Assembly: GCF_022201045.2 (NCBI RefSeq)
Contig: NC_068556.1
Coordinates: 23,665,501 to 23,729,500 of the forward strand
Direction: 5' to 3'
DNA: 64,000 nucleotides
DNA from: Citrus sinensis
Lineage: Eukaryota > Streptophyta > Magnoliopsida > Sapindales > Rutaceae
Part shown: one piece after another, positions 32,780 through 45,800 of the stretch
How positions within the stretch are numbered: position 1 is the first letter of the stretch
How the letters are laid out: each line of letters starts with the position of its first letter
Made by a program: the position numbers and the translations under genes
Notes under the pieces: model-generated
Database searches by the model: none
What the model saw: the letters and a program-made list of their open reading frames with translations, nothing else
Told to the model about the DNA's origin: nothing

Positions 32780-34970
32780 CCTAGCATTATTGATTTTCAA
32801 TTCTCCACATATTAATTCTATCCTCCCATCATATATGTCACTTAATTTGACATGCATCTTTAGGATGAGTTTTTGAGATGTCAGTAATCAAAATTACAAC
32901 TACTTACCAGCCTTACATTTGAGCGTTACCGATTCTTTCACAAGATATATGAGATAAAAACCAAAAATCACATCACCTTGATCGATTAACCATTTTGGTC
33001 GTGATGCCATGAATATGCGAATTCGGAACATGTCTTTCGGGATTCACTAGGGTTTGAAAACAGCTATTCTTCCCCCATGAAATGTCTCGGATTGCAAATT
33101 CAATAATCCGCTCACCATCTCTGAAAAATCAAGTGGTTTTAGTGTCCAAACCAAACAATCTTACAAGAAACTTGGAATTTCCCATCTCCGGAATTATTGG
33201 CTCAGCATCCGAGTGCCAAATGCTCGCAAAATTACGTGCCACTGAATTATTATTTTTAGTGTTCTGTTCCACAGTTGTGTCCAAGAATTCATGCCTAAGA
33301 TTGCTTGGTTCACTTCCCTTAAAGTCACAAGATCTTTGCCCGATTCTTGCTGCTATCGGACGCGAGATCCACCTTGCATGCAATGCATGTGCATGAGAAG
33401 CCTCAAATCCATTTGATGGAAGCAACCGAAAAGTGCTTCTTGAAGTGAACAAGCTTTCTGTCAATCTGCCTACGAAAGTTGATCCAAGGAAAGACAATGA
33501 ATGGATTCTGCATCTGGTGACTGGTGGTGGTGGGTACTTGCAAAATTGAATGCCACATAGCTCTCATCATCATTCGAGCTCATAAAGTACTGGCAGTAAC
33601 CAAAACAAATGATTAAACAAATAAGTTGCACGAGATCAAAGCACTTGTGTTGAGTATGCGAAGAGGGGAACGAGGTCGTTAAAAACGGTTGGTGATGTGA
33701 AACTTTGCGGATCGTGCAAAAAATGAGACCCCAAATCCTGCGAGTCATGCGCAATTGAGGCTGTAACTTCCTTTCAATTGGGTTGAGCCCATTTGCAAAA
33801 ACACTCATATTATCATGTGCTAGTTGTGTTTGTACTTCCGTCCGAGGCCCCTCCCTAGCTCATGTGGCGTTTTTCGGCCTTCACAAATAACGAGGATGCG
33901 GCAGCACCACCCATCCAATGATGGATGTTGACTCTTGCTATCCAAGCCAATAATGGCCCGACAAGCAGACGCTGTCGCCGCAACAAACATACCAAAACTC
34001 ACTGCCAACAAATTACTGGCCCAACAACAGGGATGGTAAGAGAAAGTAGAGATTTCAAGGACTTGACTAGCTTACAGAATCTGTAAGCTACAGACAGCAG
34101 CATCAGCCGTTGGATGTGGTTGGATGTGGAGTGAGAAACTAAACAATAGACAATCGGATGGTGGGATGACGGGAGATGTTTGTTACAGAATCAATTCAAT
34201 TTTTCTTTGATCCTAAAACCTGCTGCCTCTTGGCTAGTGCCAACTGCTACGACGACTCTTGTGTCATTTTAATACTTTTGTCTAATGCAGCATTCGTTTT
34301 GATCGTAGACACTTCCAAGTTTTCCAATACTATCATTTCCAAAACATTACAACCGTTTACTAATATATATTAATTATAAGTTGAGAGAGAAAAACAAAAA
34401 TTTAAGGGTCAACAAAGAAAACTTACAATTTTTAGATTGATAACAATAAGTAGGAGGGGGGAACACTCTATCAGACAACTGTGTGCTGTAGACATTTTCT
34501 ATAATCCGCACAAATTTCATGTTATTGGTTATAAATTAAAGCATATATGAGTTAGTCCACATGAATACATGATGGTGAACTCTTGTGACTAGAAACAAAA
34601 TTTAATTTTGCAATCCCCCCCCCCCCTCCCCCCTCCCCCATCATTAAGAGAATAGGGTTGAAATCTGATGTCACTTTTGGTCACCGTTTTGCTATTAATT
34701 TAATGGTTTCTTGTCGTGCACCAGCTATGCTGCCTCACTTTTTGTGGCTAACTTGAACTAAATTTGAACATTATTGCGAAAAGCAAGGAGATCCCATTTT
34801 TGCCTACCGTGCATTGAGATACAAGAAAAAGGAACTGCAGCTCCACTAGCATGATTTTTAATTTGGAAAATAGTTTCTTTTGTCAACAAATTTTCCTTCC
34901 AGCCAAGCTGTGTTACAAGACCGAGTGCATCGTTTTGAACATGCACCTAATTCCGTCTAAAAGAAACGTA
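32780..34970. repeat. Segmental duplication block 1, second copy
   Basis: Matches about 20430-22330 (DPD1 5' part plus upstream). It has several extra segments at about 34060-34200 and 34440-34640, the latter ending in a C-rich tract. The similarity ends near CCGTCTAAAAGAAACGTAC. The counterpart of the next bases of the first copy reappears only at about 41915. Confidence 0.8.
32984..33573 (-). pseudogene. DPD1-like exonuclease pseudogene (exon 1 only)
   Basis: The transit-peptide and mature start regions of DPD1 are recognisable (TESLFTSRST, HAHALHARWISRPI, RNFASIWHSDAEPI). A 7-base insertion near 33515-33521 shifts the frame after the start codons. The catalytic motif FGLDIETTG has become FGLDTKTT followed by a stop, so the catalytic Glu is Lys. 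About 78 bases holding the end of exon 1 and the 5' splice site are missing between two TGATC words near 32980. Exon 2 is absent. An 11-residue stretch FRLLPSNGFEA is present here but not in the intact gene. Confidence 0.9.
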
Positions 34971-36348
34971 CCAGCCAGCTTTTATATATTCTATGTTAAT
35001 GCCATATTTGTACGCAACAAAGCAGCCCACGGGTTTTGTAAAATTCAGATGCCAAACTGAAATGAAAACAAAGTAGTGGTTTCAAAATATTGATCATAAA
35101 TCATCAGCATTTGGCACACTTGAGACATGTCATGTGAATACATAAACATTGAACAATTAGATTAAATGCTTGGGCACATGAATATGGCATCGATCCCATT
35201 TTTTTCGCATGGTTCCAAGTTGCCAACTTGAGGGATAAAAAAAAAGAAAAATGCCCAGGTTTATGTGGCATCAGCGGTTTGCAGCCTGTATGTTACTGCA
35301 GCATTAATTACATAAATCTAACAGCATATTCAGGACCCTTTTTCTATGATCTCGGTATGCAGATTCGAAAACATCAGCAAAGCTGGCGGATTTTATCCCA
35401 AAGCACGCAGAAATATAAGTAATAATTAACATGTGTAATATATGTATATATATATAACTGGCTGCGAGACGAAATATCTGAGATGAAACTAGAGTTCTTC
35501 GAGTCCTAGGGTCTGTTTAATTACCGTCAATTTGTGTGTATCTCAGAATGTGACAAGTAATTGGAAAAAAATAATGACTCCTGACGCGTCACTCAAATTA
35601 GTTTATTTACAAGTGTGTGTAATAGACCTCGTCTCTATACGATATTAAAAACAGATTTCTAAGTTCTTATTTCTTAAAGACAATGATTGGACTCCTGTAA
35701 AATTCAAGCGTACCATTAATTCTGTAATTAAAGTTGTTGTGGAAAAGTGTTTTCAGCTTCTTTTCAAAATGATGAGTGATTCTAACTTTCAGCTTATCAT
35801 GACAACCAAATTGGCTGGAGAAGGTGACTTGCAAGCCTGGCAGAGGGTGCCCAAAATTAAGGAGATGTGGATCTAATTCCAACTGGGTAGTGGTGCTAGT
35901 ACAACATAGGGTAAGGGTAACCCCCCTCTTTAAATAAAAAAATTGACAGACGGGTCCTTCAAAGCCGAGGCTCATCACTTCAATAATTCTGATTGAAAAT
36001 TTTGAACATGATATGAGAGTTGGATGTCGGGGAGCATAACTTCTAATGCCACGTGCTCAATTTATCTTCCCCTTACATTATTGCTACTGCTGATGCTACC
36101 CCTATCCATTTACGGGTTAAAATGAGCGAACCACCACCGTTCCTCCAAGCAATTTTAGCTTTGAATTTGTCTTGTCTACATGAACTCATACCTTAGCTTC
36201 TGTATCCAACAATTACATAGCACTATCTGGTGCATTACTTTCATAATTTTATACACACACACATATGCAGACATGTACATATACATACACACACCCACAT
36301 GTGCATTACTGTGACGTCTCAAGAACGTGTAGCTGCGAGAATCCGGAG

Positions 36349-36367
36349 AGAGAGAGAGAGAGAGAGA
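36349..36367 (+). repeat. (AG)n microsatellite
   Basis: About nine AG units; a CA-rich run (ACACACACAC, about 36251-36295) lies just before it. Confidence 0.8.
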
Positions 36368-36514
36368 AGGAGGAACCGATTAAGGGAAAGTGCTAAAACA
36401 AAAGCTATGGATAGATCCTGCTTCTCACGCTTGATTGCTTTCGAGAGAGACCGAAGAACTTCCCTTTGCCCCTTGCATAACTAGCAAACTTACCTACTTT
36501 GCTGGATAAGATAA

Positions 36515-36800
36515 ATTAAAATCCTGTTTAGAATTGAAGTATTATAACTTTTAACATATATCTGCTGTGAAAAAAAAATTATAATTATAGAACAAAAATT
36601 AATAATTTGTAGTAAATATAAACTTTAAATAATAATTTTGACAAGATTATTAAAGATATAATAGATTTTCATGAAATAAGTAAAAAATTATATCAACATA
36701 ACTTTTAAATTACAGCATTTAGTATTTACTAAATACTTTAATACTGTAACTTTTAAGTTACAGCTGTCTAACATCAATTTTAAATGCATTCTAAATTGCA
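36515..36800. mobile_element. MITE, family M, copy 1
   Basis: Body words AAAATTATAATTATAGAAC, AGTAAATATAAACTTTAAATAA, TTAAAGATATAATAGATTTTC and CAGCATTTAGTATTTACTAAA recur in the same order at about 57365-57610 and 62935-63185 and, inverted, at about 61796-62060. Ends are worn here (CCTGTTTAGAATTG / CATTCTAAATTG). Confidence 0.7.
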
Positions 36801-37007
36801 ATTACTATATAAGAAAAAGGTCCCTTGCTTAAACTGTATACACACATGCACATATTCATTACTGTGTCGTTGCAAAAATGTGTACTTGACTTGAAATTAT
36901 AAATTAACTAAACACGCATATGTAATACAGCGATGCCTCAAAAAATATGTAATTAAAATTATGAATTAATTAATTAATTTGTAGCATACAACAACATCCG
37001 TACTCTT

Positions 37008-37341
37008 TTTTTTATATAAATCTGAAAATATATTTAAAAATTAAAAAAAAAAGAGAAGATATACAAAATTCTCATGAACAAGAGATTAAGTTATGAAACG
37101 ATACTTAGGATAGCCCCAAGCATCGTCAAATAACTTTTTCCTAATAACCATTGGTGGTTCATCCCATCAAGTATACATGGAACAAGATAAACCCAAGTTA
37201 GCCAAGCAATCCGCTACAGAATTTCCTTCTCGAAAAATATGGGAGCATCTAAAAACTATAGTTTTAATCAAGCTATAACAATTAATCCATCTATTACGGA
37301 TGCACCATGGAGGAGCAAATTTAGGATTTTGGAGAACAACG
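37008..37341 (-). mobile_element. 5'-truncated LINE fragment with RNase H-like C-terminal coding sequence
   Basis: On the minus strand the segment encodes SHIFREGNSVADCLANLGLS and the following DDAWGYPKYRF, a pattern typical of the C-terminal RNase H-like domain of plant L1-type LINEs. It ends in an A-rich tail (ATATAAAAAA). An 11-bp duplication TCCGTACTCTT flanks it (36997-37007 and 37342-37352). The paralogous block D copy 1 has the empty site. It is too short to be active. Confidence 0.85.
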
Positions 37342-39189
37342 TCCGTACTCTTAATTTCATATTTATAACAGAAGTTTCAGATATTATTTCATTTAATCTC
37401 ATATCATATCATGAATATTAGATTTTGATCAATGTATGATGTGAGTAAAATTCAAAAGAAAAAATTTAAAAAATTGTTACGTGTCGAATCAAGTCATATG
37501 CAAGTACTTTTATGAACAAAATATACTAGAAAATTCACTCGAGAAAAAAAAAAGTCGGGAGATAATAAATAATGTGCCTTGGATTCAACCTACTAAAGCC
37601 ACCTACTTTTCTTTCTCACTTGAGCTTTCTTCTTCATCCTCTCAATTATTTATTTTTCAATTTTTGTTTTATGGCGATGGTGATGTGTATGAGAGGCGCA
37701 CGTACGCCACGAGTGGCCCCCCGCCTTATTTCGACTCAATGTCTCCATCTGACGATTGGGCCCCACTTATTTAGCCTTTTCCGAGTCGGCCCCACACTTC
37801 TATTTGTTCATTCGTTTTTTATTTGCTACAGTTTCATGGGTCCGGTCTCCCTCTTTCTATCTCAACCAGATACTACCACGTGTCCGTCCGATCTTTGCGC
37901 TCGTAGATCATCCAACACGTCACGTCTGTTGCTCCTTTACAGTTTGCTGATGTGGATTTACTGAAAACTGGCCCGTGGGTCCCACTTTCTCGTCCGTGGG
38001 GCCCTATTCGCGTGTTGAACTGGAGCTGGATCTTTTGTAGTGGAAAATTGTGAATTTTGGGATAGAAAATTAACATTTTGATCCCTAAGGTTTTAAGATA
38101 TATTAATCAAGGACATAACTTGTCTAATTTTATCCAATGTATCGACAACTCTGATTTCTTTTTAAAATTTAAATGATCACATTATCCTTATGAGGCTGAA
38201 CTTTACCCATTTTAGACTTTTAGTTGTCTATTGTGTAACATAACTAGAAAGAGCATTTCAACTATTTAAGTCTCTTAGATCCTTTCCGAATTTTTTTTTT
38301 CTACTAGTTACTTCTATAAAAATTTATTTCGATTCATTTTTTACTAAAGAGACATCTCTCTCTTACTTACAAACTTTCTCGGCCTATTTAACACAACTTC
38401 TTATATTGGAGTAAAATATATATTTCTTTCTTCTACTTAAATTTTGCTATGCATTAGATATGAATTTCTTCTTCTTTTTTCTTTCTTTTTGGTTTATTAA
38501 GATATGTTTTGTTCCTGGACTATGGCTTTCAAGTTATTGTACCAGTTGGTATTAGTGATAAACAATCATTTGAAAGAATTTAGGAATATTTGTAGATAGG
38601 TAATTTCAAACTTATTTTTATACATTGGTCTGAGATATTATTTAAAGATATCTTGGTGCTTCTTCTTTTTTATTTTTTATTTTTTCAATTGTCAATAGGA
38701 TTTCAAGGATTTATCAAAATACTTACATCAATTGACCGACCATAAATCTATCTCAATGTCGATTATGGACCTATTAATATACTATTTCAGAGGGTGGTAC
38801 ATATTGATTTGATACCAATGGACTAACAATATCTTTACTTTAAAAAAAAAAAACTTAGGGAGATTAATGTTATTACCCAATTAAAAGTTTAGTGATATGA
38901 TGTAATTGAATAATTGATGGTTTGATACCATTACCTTTTATTTTGCACTAGCAAACAAAAAGTTAAAATAAATGAGATATTAAAATGAACACACCGAGCT
39001 TATTGGCAAAGCTTTTTTGACAATTTCTTGTTTTCGTTATCTTTAGGATGGTTCCACGTGAGAACTCACATATAATGAACATGGTTTTGGTGATAAAATG
39101 TCCCATTTATGTCTTTAATTACCAAAAGTTGAATACCTATTTTATATACTAAATTTAGCGATAAGGGTCGTATTCTTTCTTACAATTAT

Positions 39190-39345
39190 GGATTTGTAAA
39201 ATAAGTTCTTATGGTTAAAGGCAACGTGCGGTGTGAGGTTCAAAATTCAAACTCATAAAAATGAAAATTTGTTTATATATTATTTTATGTGCCTGTATCC
39301 GTTTTCTGTGGATAGACATGACAATGCAATAAAATAATAACAGGA
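39190..39345 (+). mobile_element. Possible SINE remnant
   Basis: TGGTTAAAGGCAACGTGCGG followed by TGTGAGGTTCAAAATTC resembles A-box and B-box spacing of a tRNA-derived SINE. No tail or target duplication was found, so this is weak. Confidence 0.25.
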
Positions 39346-39580
39346 TAAATTTTTGGATTACTCCTTTCATAAAATAATAATTTTTGAAATACTCCTCAAG
39401 TAAATATCATAATATCAAGTTATCTTATTTTCATTTAAAAGATAAGAGAAAAATAAGGGTAGATTGATGAAATTTTATTTTATTTTATCTACTTAACAAA
39501 AAATAAATTGATGTTTATAATAATTAGGAATATTTTAAAAATTATCATTTTTGAGGTGATTAATCCAAAATTAACTCATG
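39341..39580. mobile_element. Foldback MITE-like element
   Basis: The left arm GGATTACTCCTTTCATAA...AATAATTTTTGAAATACTCC matches the inverse of the right arm (GGATTAATCACCTCAAAAATG...TTTTTAAAATATTCC). It is about 240 bases in total. Target duplication not identified. Confidence 0.5.
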
Positions 39581-39713
39581 ATGATATAAAGAGGAATTCA
39601 AAATTGCAATAAATAAAGTAAAAAAAAAAATTTATACAATTTTAAATGGCACACTCCACGTCTCCACTCATGGTTCGAGAGAGGGGGGCACAAGCAAAAC
39701 ACAAAAAGTGAAG

Positions 39714-39717
<4 letters not shown>

Positions 39718-39759
<42 letters not shown>
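39718..39759 (+). repeat. (TA)n microsatellite
   Basis: About 20 TA units in intergenic DNA. Confidence 0.9.
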
Positions 39760-39762
<3 letters not shown>

Positions 39763-40030
39763 TATGAGTGAGTGAATGAAAAAGCTAGATGGACTCTTTT
39801 CTCCAACTTCCATGAGATGCCACGTGGCAAGCAAAACCCACCAAAGCAAATGATAGTTTAATGGCGCGCGTGAAATAATGCTCGCGGTTACACATATTCG
39901 ATTTTTCTTAAAAGCATCTCCTCCCCCCATGAAAAGCTAAACCCAGAACAAGAAGAAAACAATAAACAATTATTCTTTAAATCATCCAACTTTAAAGATT
40001 TAAATCTATTGGGAAAATAAGATATATGTA

Positions 40031-40132
40031 TATATAAAGTTGCTTGCAAAATATTACCTGCATGCAAGTGACAGTTTGTTTTTATCGCTGGGGTTTTTTC
40101 TTGGATATGGAGCTCTAGAATTAAAACCCTAA
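40031..40132 (+). promoter_or_regulatory. Possible orphan promoter: TATA box and telo-box
   Basis: TATATAAA at 40031-40038 is followed about 95 bases later by the telo-box AAACCCTAA (40124-40132). The next ATG on this strand, at 40318, gives only MSLKQMGRGGL before a stop, or an exon ending at GGAG|GTTTGT. No following exon was found, so this may be a non-coding transcript, a dead gene or chance. Confidence 0.25.
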
Positions 40133-42876
40133 AAAGCTACACATTTTGGAGGTGAATAGTCGAAAGTGTGGTGTGCATAATTCATCGTAAGAGAGAAAAG
40201 GTTTACAGGGAATATACGTTTTTTCAGAATTCTTCTACTTTAATTAGCTACGTACTGTGTGTCGCTGCTTTTCCTTGCTGTGGGAAAAAGCAAACAAAAT
40301 CAATTGTTTAATCGATATGTCTCTGAAGCAAATGGGACGGGGAGGTTTGTAAATTGAGATTCATTCATTATAATTAAATCTTGTTTAATCATTTAGAATC
40401 TTTCCCGGTTGATTTCTTAATTGCATAAAGCAAGTTTCGTCAAAGAAGTTCATCATTTTTTTCTTAAGTTAGAAAATCACGTGAAATGAGCACAATAAGC
40501 AGCTTTATCATTTGGGGGTGGTTTAATTCTTTTAATGAATGCATTTATTTAGTCAAAACATTTGAGAGCAAATTCGAGAACGATGTTTTTTCATATTCTT
40601 AATTCTTTTAATCAAGATTTATTGAGAGACTAAATCATATAATCAATAAACATAACTTAAAATATATATGTTTTTAGAATTGAAATTTCAACGTGGGTCT
40701 ATCCAAGGTCGAAATTCATGCAATCGAGCATACTAAAATATCTATTTTCGACCTGTATTTTTATGTACCCTCCATCTCGAAGGTAAAGAGATGAAAACAT
40801 CTTCTGAAATATTGTAGATAAAGAAGAAGGTAGGTGAATTTAGGTGGGCTAGAGACCGAGTCATAATTTTGACCTTTTAAAAGAACATGAATATTTACTT
40901 ATCAATCTCACAAGACAAGAAGAAAAAGAAAAACAAATAAATAAGTGCAACATAAAAAGGCCAAAAAAGCGTGGAGGGGGTGGTGACTGAGAAATTAAAA
41001 ACTTGGAAAAAAAAAAACTGTGGAACAATATAAGCCAAAGAGACCTTATCTGTTGATGCGGCGAGAATAGGACACGTGTCGGTTGGGGGAAGTGGGTAGA
41101 TGAGGTGGCAGTGAAAAACTAAAGCTTTTGGTCAGAGATGAGAGAAGCACTTTTTACTTGGAACCGTAAAGATCAAACCAAACGGGGCCTTAAAAGAAGT
41201 GCTTAACGGGAATAATAACCCCCCTTCTTTAGTTCCGTTTGTTGGGCCTCACATTTTTCACCGGGATTCCGTAACTGCCGTTAGTTGTTCTCCTTTTTAG
41301 ATTTGTTTTCTGAAAATCAAAATAATAATTTTGAAAGCGTTTTTTTTTTCAAAAAAAAAAAAGAAAAAAAGCAGTAGTAATATGTGATCAAAGTGTGGGG
41401 GGTGACCAATCTTAGGACTTGAAAGTGGAAAACGAAACCACCCCACAAAGCAAGTGGTTGGTGGCATGGCAACATTAGCTTTGAAATGAAAAGAAATTAT
41501 TGTTAATGTTGCTACCACTTAAGCTTTTTAAGGTGTCGTTATTAGGTCAATTTGGGTAAGTAGCTTACATTTTGATAAAGAATTTGACACATGCAACTAT
41601 CAAAACACGTCAATAGCATTTAGGACTTCAATTAGGTGGACTCACACTAGAACTCCTTATGATTAATCATTTTTATTCCCCCCCCCCAAAAAAAAGTAAT
41701 AACCCATTTAAACCCCCCATATTGCATTTGCCCTAAAAGTGATTATCCTAAGAAAAGTTAATGTTCTTTATCCCTCAAGCCTAATATTGCAATCATGTGT
41801 CTCAATTAATTCATTTAACTAAAATAAAATAAAAAATTGTACAAAGCAAATTCAACCATAAAACACATAAAGAACTATTTTTTTTTGGGACAAGTATAGA
41901 AATAACTTTTTGGTGCTATTATAAACAACAAATTTCTTAAAATCATCCTTAAATACAAGTAAAATACTTTAATGATTTTTTTTACATTCTAAACTATTAT
42001 GGTTTCTTAAATTCAAGCGAAAGCATAACAATTACAAACAATAAAATCAAACAAGTCACGCGGACTTAAACATAACCGTTATGAAGTATACTCAAATTTA
42101 TAATTTATGAATTAAACATAAATATATTATTGTTATTACAATATATATCTTTAATAAATTTAGATATTCCATAGTAAAGGTCAAACACATGAACAATACA
42201 TGATCATCACATTTTTAAAATTAAGCGGAAACACAATAGTTCCAAGCAAACAAACAAACAAAGATGAGACGAGCTCAATCACTTGGAGCTTGTTCGTTTG
42301 TGGCAGCAAGGTACATGTATCCTGCTAATTTGTTGTCATTGACTTGTTATTATTATTGTATGGGGAAAAGCGGTTAAAAGTAAAAACTTGAAACAGAGTT
42401 TAACGTTGTTGGACTTGTGAGTGTTTGCTGTTTGGAGTAGATTTAGATGCGCGGAGTTAGTTAACTTCATGTGTGAGCTGGATCCACTCTTCCAGGACTG
42501 TCCCACTTTTAAATTTTTTTTTTTATTCAATCAATTATATTCACTAAAATATTAGCATTATATAATTATTTTGCACTAAAACAATTTCAGCTTCAAAGCT
42601 TTGACACAAGGCCATGTCTTCTTCAACTTCAATCTCTCAAAAAAATATTTTTTTTCCTTAATAATAAACTCAAATCTCTCTTCTATCTCTATAATTCTTT
42701 GCGTATCTCATCTGGGTTCTTTGAATTTCGAACTGGGTATTAATATCTATCACTGTCTTTTTCATGTCATCATCAGGTTGAAGTTTCAACTTTGAAGCAT
42801 GTAAATTCTTCTTTTATTAGTTATTGTTTCACTTTGTTTCTTCTTGCTTGTTTTTGGGTATCAAAGTTTTTGAGAT

Positions 42877-45800
42877 ATGAATCTCAATAACGATAAAGGA
42901 TCCATGTCAACGGCTAGTTCAAGTGTTACTGTTTCCGATCAGTTTCCGGCTGGCTTACGTGTCCTTGTTGTTGATGATGATCCTACTTGTCTTAGGATCT
43001 TGGAAAAGATGCTTGGGACTTGTCTTTATGAAGGTACTATTCAAGCTGCTTTTGTTATGTCTTGTAATTTCATTTCTGTGTTCTTAGAATATTGTTTTTT
43101 TCCCTTCATTTGGGGTTTTTTATTGCATGTAGTTTGACTTTGAATGTTCTTCTTTTGTGATTCTTCAGTGTTTGATATGACTTTCCTGTTGGTTTGTTGT
43201 AGAAGTGATAATAAAATGAAATTTATTAGATTTGGTCTTATTTTTCAAATCTATTATACTCTGTTTTCAAGCATCCTATGTTAGCTAATTTTAAAGTTAC
43301 TTTGAAAGTTCTGCTTGTTTCGGTAATCAGTCGGTGATTTGATTTGTTCATATGTGGATCAAGAGAGTTATTTTGTGGGCCTGTACTTTCTGTAGATAAA
43401 GTTGTGTGATCAAGTAACTGTATGAATTGTTGATTAAGCTTAACGTGGGGTTTTCAGTTACAAAATGCAATCGAGCAGAGATTGCTTTGGATATGCTTCG
43501 AACGAACAAGAATGGGTACGATATTGTTATCAGTGATGTTCATATGCCAGATATGGATGGATTCAAACTCCTTGAGCAGGTCGGGCTGGAGATGGACCTG
43601 CCGGTTATCAGTAAGCAGCCTACTCAATGACTCTCTTTTGAGAACTTTGATTCTGTGAATTGAATCTGACTTGTGCAATTGTACAGTGATGTCTGCGGAT
43701 GATAGCAAACAAGTTGTCATGAAAGGTGTTACTCACGGTGCTTGTGATTATTTAATTAAGCCAGTTCGAATTGAGGCACTGAAGAACATATGGCAGCATG
43801 TGGTTCGGAAGAGGAAGAACGAGTGGAAGGACTTGGAGCAGTCAGGAAGTGTGGAAGAGGGAGATCGGCAACCAAAACCATCTGAAGAAGCGGATTATTC
43901 TTCCTCAGCAAATGAAGGAAATTGGAGAACCTCAAAGAGGAGGAAAGATGAGGAAGAAGAAATGGAAGAGAGGGATGATACATCCACTTTAAAGAAACCG
44001 CGTGTAGTTTGGTCAGTTGAGCTCCATCAACAGTTTGTGTCTGCCGTTAACCAGCTAGGCATTGACAGTAAGATTCTTTGGACCTTATCTTTCTATTTGC
44101 AGATGCTTGTTAGCTTCTTAGATTACATACCTAAATACCTAGCACTCCCATTCAGACAGGGGATGAGAAAAGTACACCATATTCTGTATTCTTGTCTTTT
44201 CTATCTTAATTTGGACTGAGAACCACATTAAATATATTTATATTGGACTTTGAAGTTGTCCTTCTTTTTCATTTATTATCAGAATATAGTTTTGTGTATG
44301 GCAGCTCCCAATATATCACTTTTACATTTCCAATTCCTGTTGCAGTATTTCATACTTATGCTTTTGCATTGATGTATACTACAGAGGCTGTTCCTAAGAA
44401 AATTCTGGAGTTGATGAATGTTCCTGGACTTACTAGAGAAAATGTTGCCAGCCACCTTCAGGTACTGTATAAAACTCTTGAACTTAGAAAATTCTGCAGG
44501 ATATAGAAATTTTAAACTTTTATTTCTTTGTTAACTTGCATACACAATAGAATGGTTATGTTCCTGAATTATCCTTTTTCTTCGGTTAGTCTAACTATTC
44601 AACCGTGTGGTGCAGAAATATCGTCTGTATCTTAGAAGACTAAGTGGAGTGTCACCACACCAGGGCAATTCATTTATCAGTTCCCATTCCCAAGAACCAC
44701 CTTATGGTTCCCTGTCTTCGCTTAGTGGGCTTGACTTTCAAACTCTTGCTGCCACTGGTCAAATTCCAGCTCAAAGTCTCGCCACACTTCAAGCAGCAGG
44801 ACTTGCAAGGTCAGCTGCAAAGCCTGGGTTACCAATGCCTCTTGTTGATCAAAGGAACATTTTTAGCTTTGATAATCAGAAGTTAAGATTTGGAGAAGGG
44901 CAACCACAACATATGAGCAGTGGCAAACAAATGAACTTACTACATGGAATTCCAACAACCATGGATTCGAAACAACTTGTCAATTTGCACCATTCTGCTC
45001 AATCCCTCGGCAGCTTGAACATGCAAGCCAGTGCCCATGGAAACCCAAGTGGCCAGAGTAGCCCTTTACTCATGCAAATGGCTCAACCGCAATCACGAGG
45101 GCAGATACTAACTGAAACTAGTGGAGGTCAAGTTCCCAGGCTTCCAACATCTGTTGGGCATCCTATACTATCAAATGGGGCTGCTGGTGCAATGTTAGCA
45201 AGAAATGGGATTGGTGAAAATAGTAGAGGGACAGGGTACAATTCAGTTTCTCAAACATCTTCAGTGTTAAATTTCCCCTTAAACCACTCGGCAGAATTGC
45301 CAGGCAATAGTTTCCCCCTAGGAAGTACACCGGGAATATCCGCAGGGATGTCCACTCTCACAACTAAAGGTGGATTTCAGGAAGAAATCAACTCAGACAT
45401 TAAAGGATCTGGAGGATTTATGCCAAGTTATGATATTTTTAATGATTTGCAACAGCACAAACCCCACAACTGGGAGCTGCAGAATGTGGGCTTCGCCTTT
45501 GATGCTTCTCAGCATTCAAACTCTCTGCAAGCCAGTGTTGATGTAACACCTTCAGTTTTAGTTAATCAAGGATATTCTTCTAGCCCAAGGAATGTACAGA
45601 ATAGTAGTGTATCAGCGATGGGCAAGCCAATTTTCTCGGTTGGGGAAGGGAGCGAGCATGGGAATGCTCTGAATGTTGGTCAGCATCTCAATAGCCTTCT
45701 TGTTGATAACTCAACAAGAGTGAAATCTGAGAGAGTTACAGATACAAGCTGTCAGCCTACACTCCTCCCTCAACACTTTGGTCAGGAAGATCTTATGAGT

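Larger units (their letters stand above)
35960..37765. repeat. Duplicated non-coding block D, second copy
   Basis: Counterpart of 31640-32480 (shared words such as CATAACTTCTAATGCCACGTGCTC and GGAGATAATAAATAATGTGC). It is expanded by a microsatellite-rich segment (36230-36500), a MITE (about 36515-36800) and a LINE piece (37008-37341). Confidence 0.8.
34975..42160. other. 7-kb non-coding stretch separating duplicated halves
   Basis: In the first copy the DPD1 upstream region runs directly into the ARR upstream region (about 22310-22330); here about 7 kb lies between. It holds block D copy 2, a LINE fragment, MITEs, microsatellites and a possible promoter at 40.0-40.3 kb. I see no complete gene. 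A 103-codon minus-strand open stretch at 35667-35978 is unassigned. Confidence 0.5.

Noticed and set aside
35667..35978. 103-codon minus-strand open frame
   Set aside because: No start context, domain or splice partner recognised; overlaps duplicated non-coding block D, whose other copy does not keep the frame.
36230..36484. 84-codon plus-strand open frame rich in His/Thr and Arg/Glu
   Set aside because: It is a translation of CA and AG microsatellites.
39598..39930. 110-codon minus-strand open frame with YIYIYIY
   Set aside because: Mostly a translated TA microsatellite; no family resemblance or splice context.
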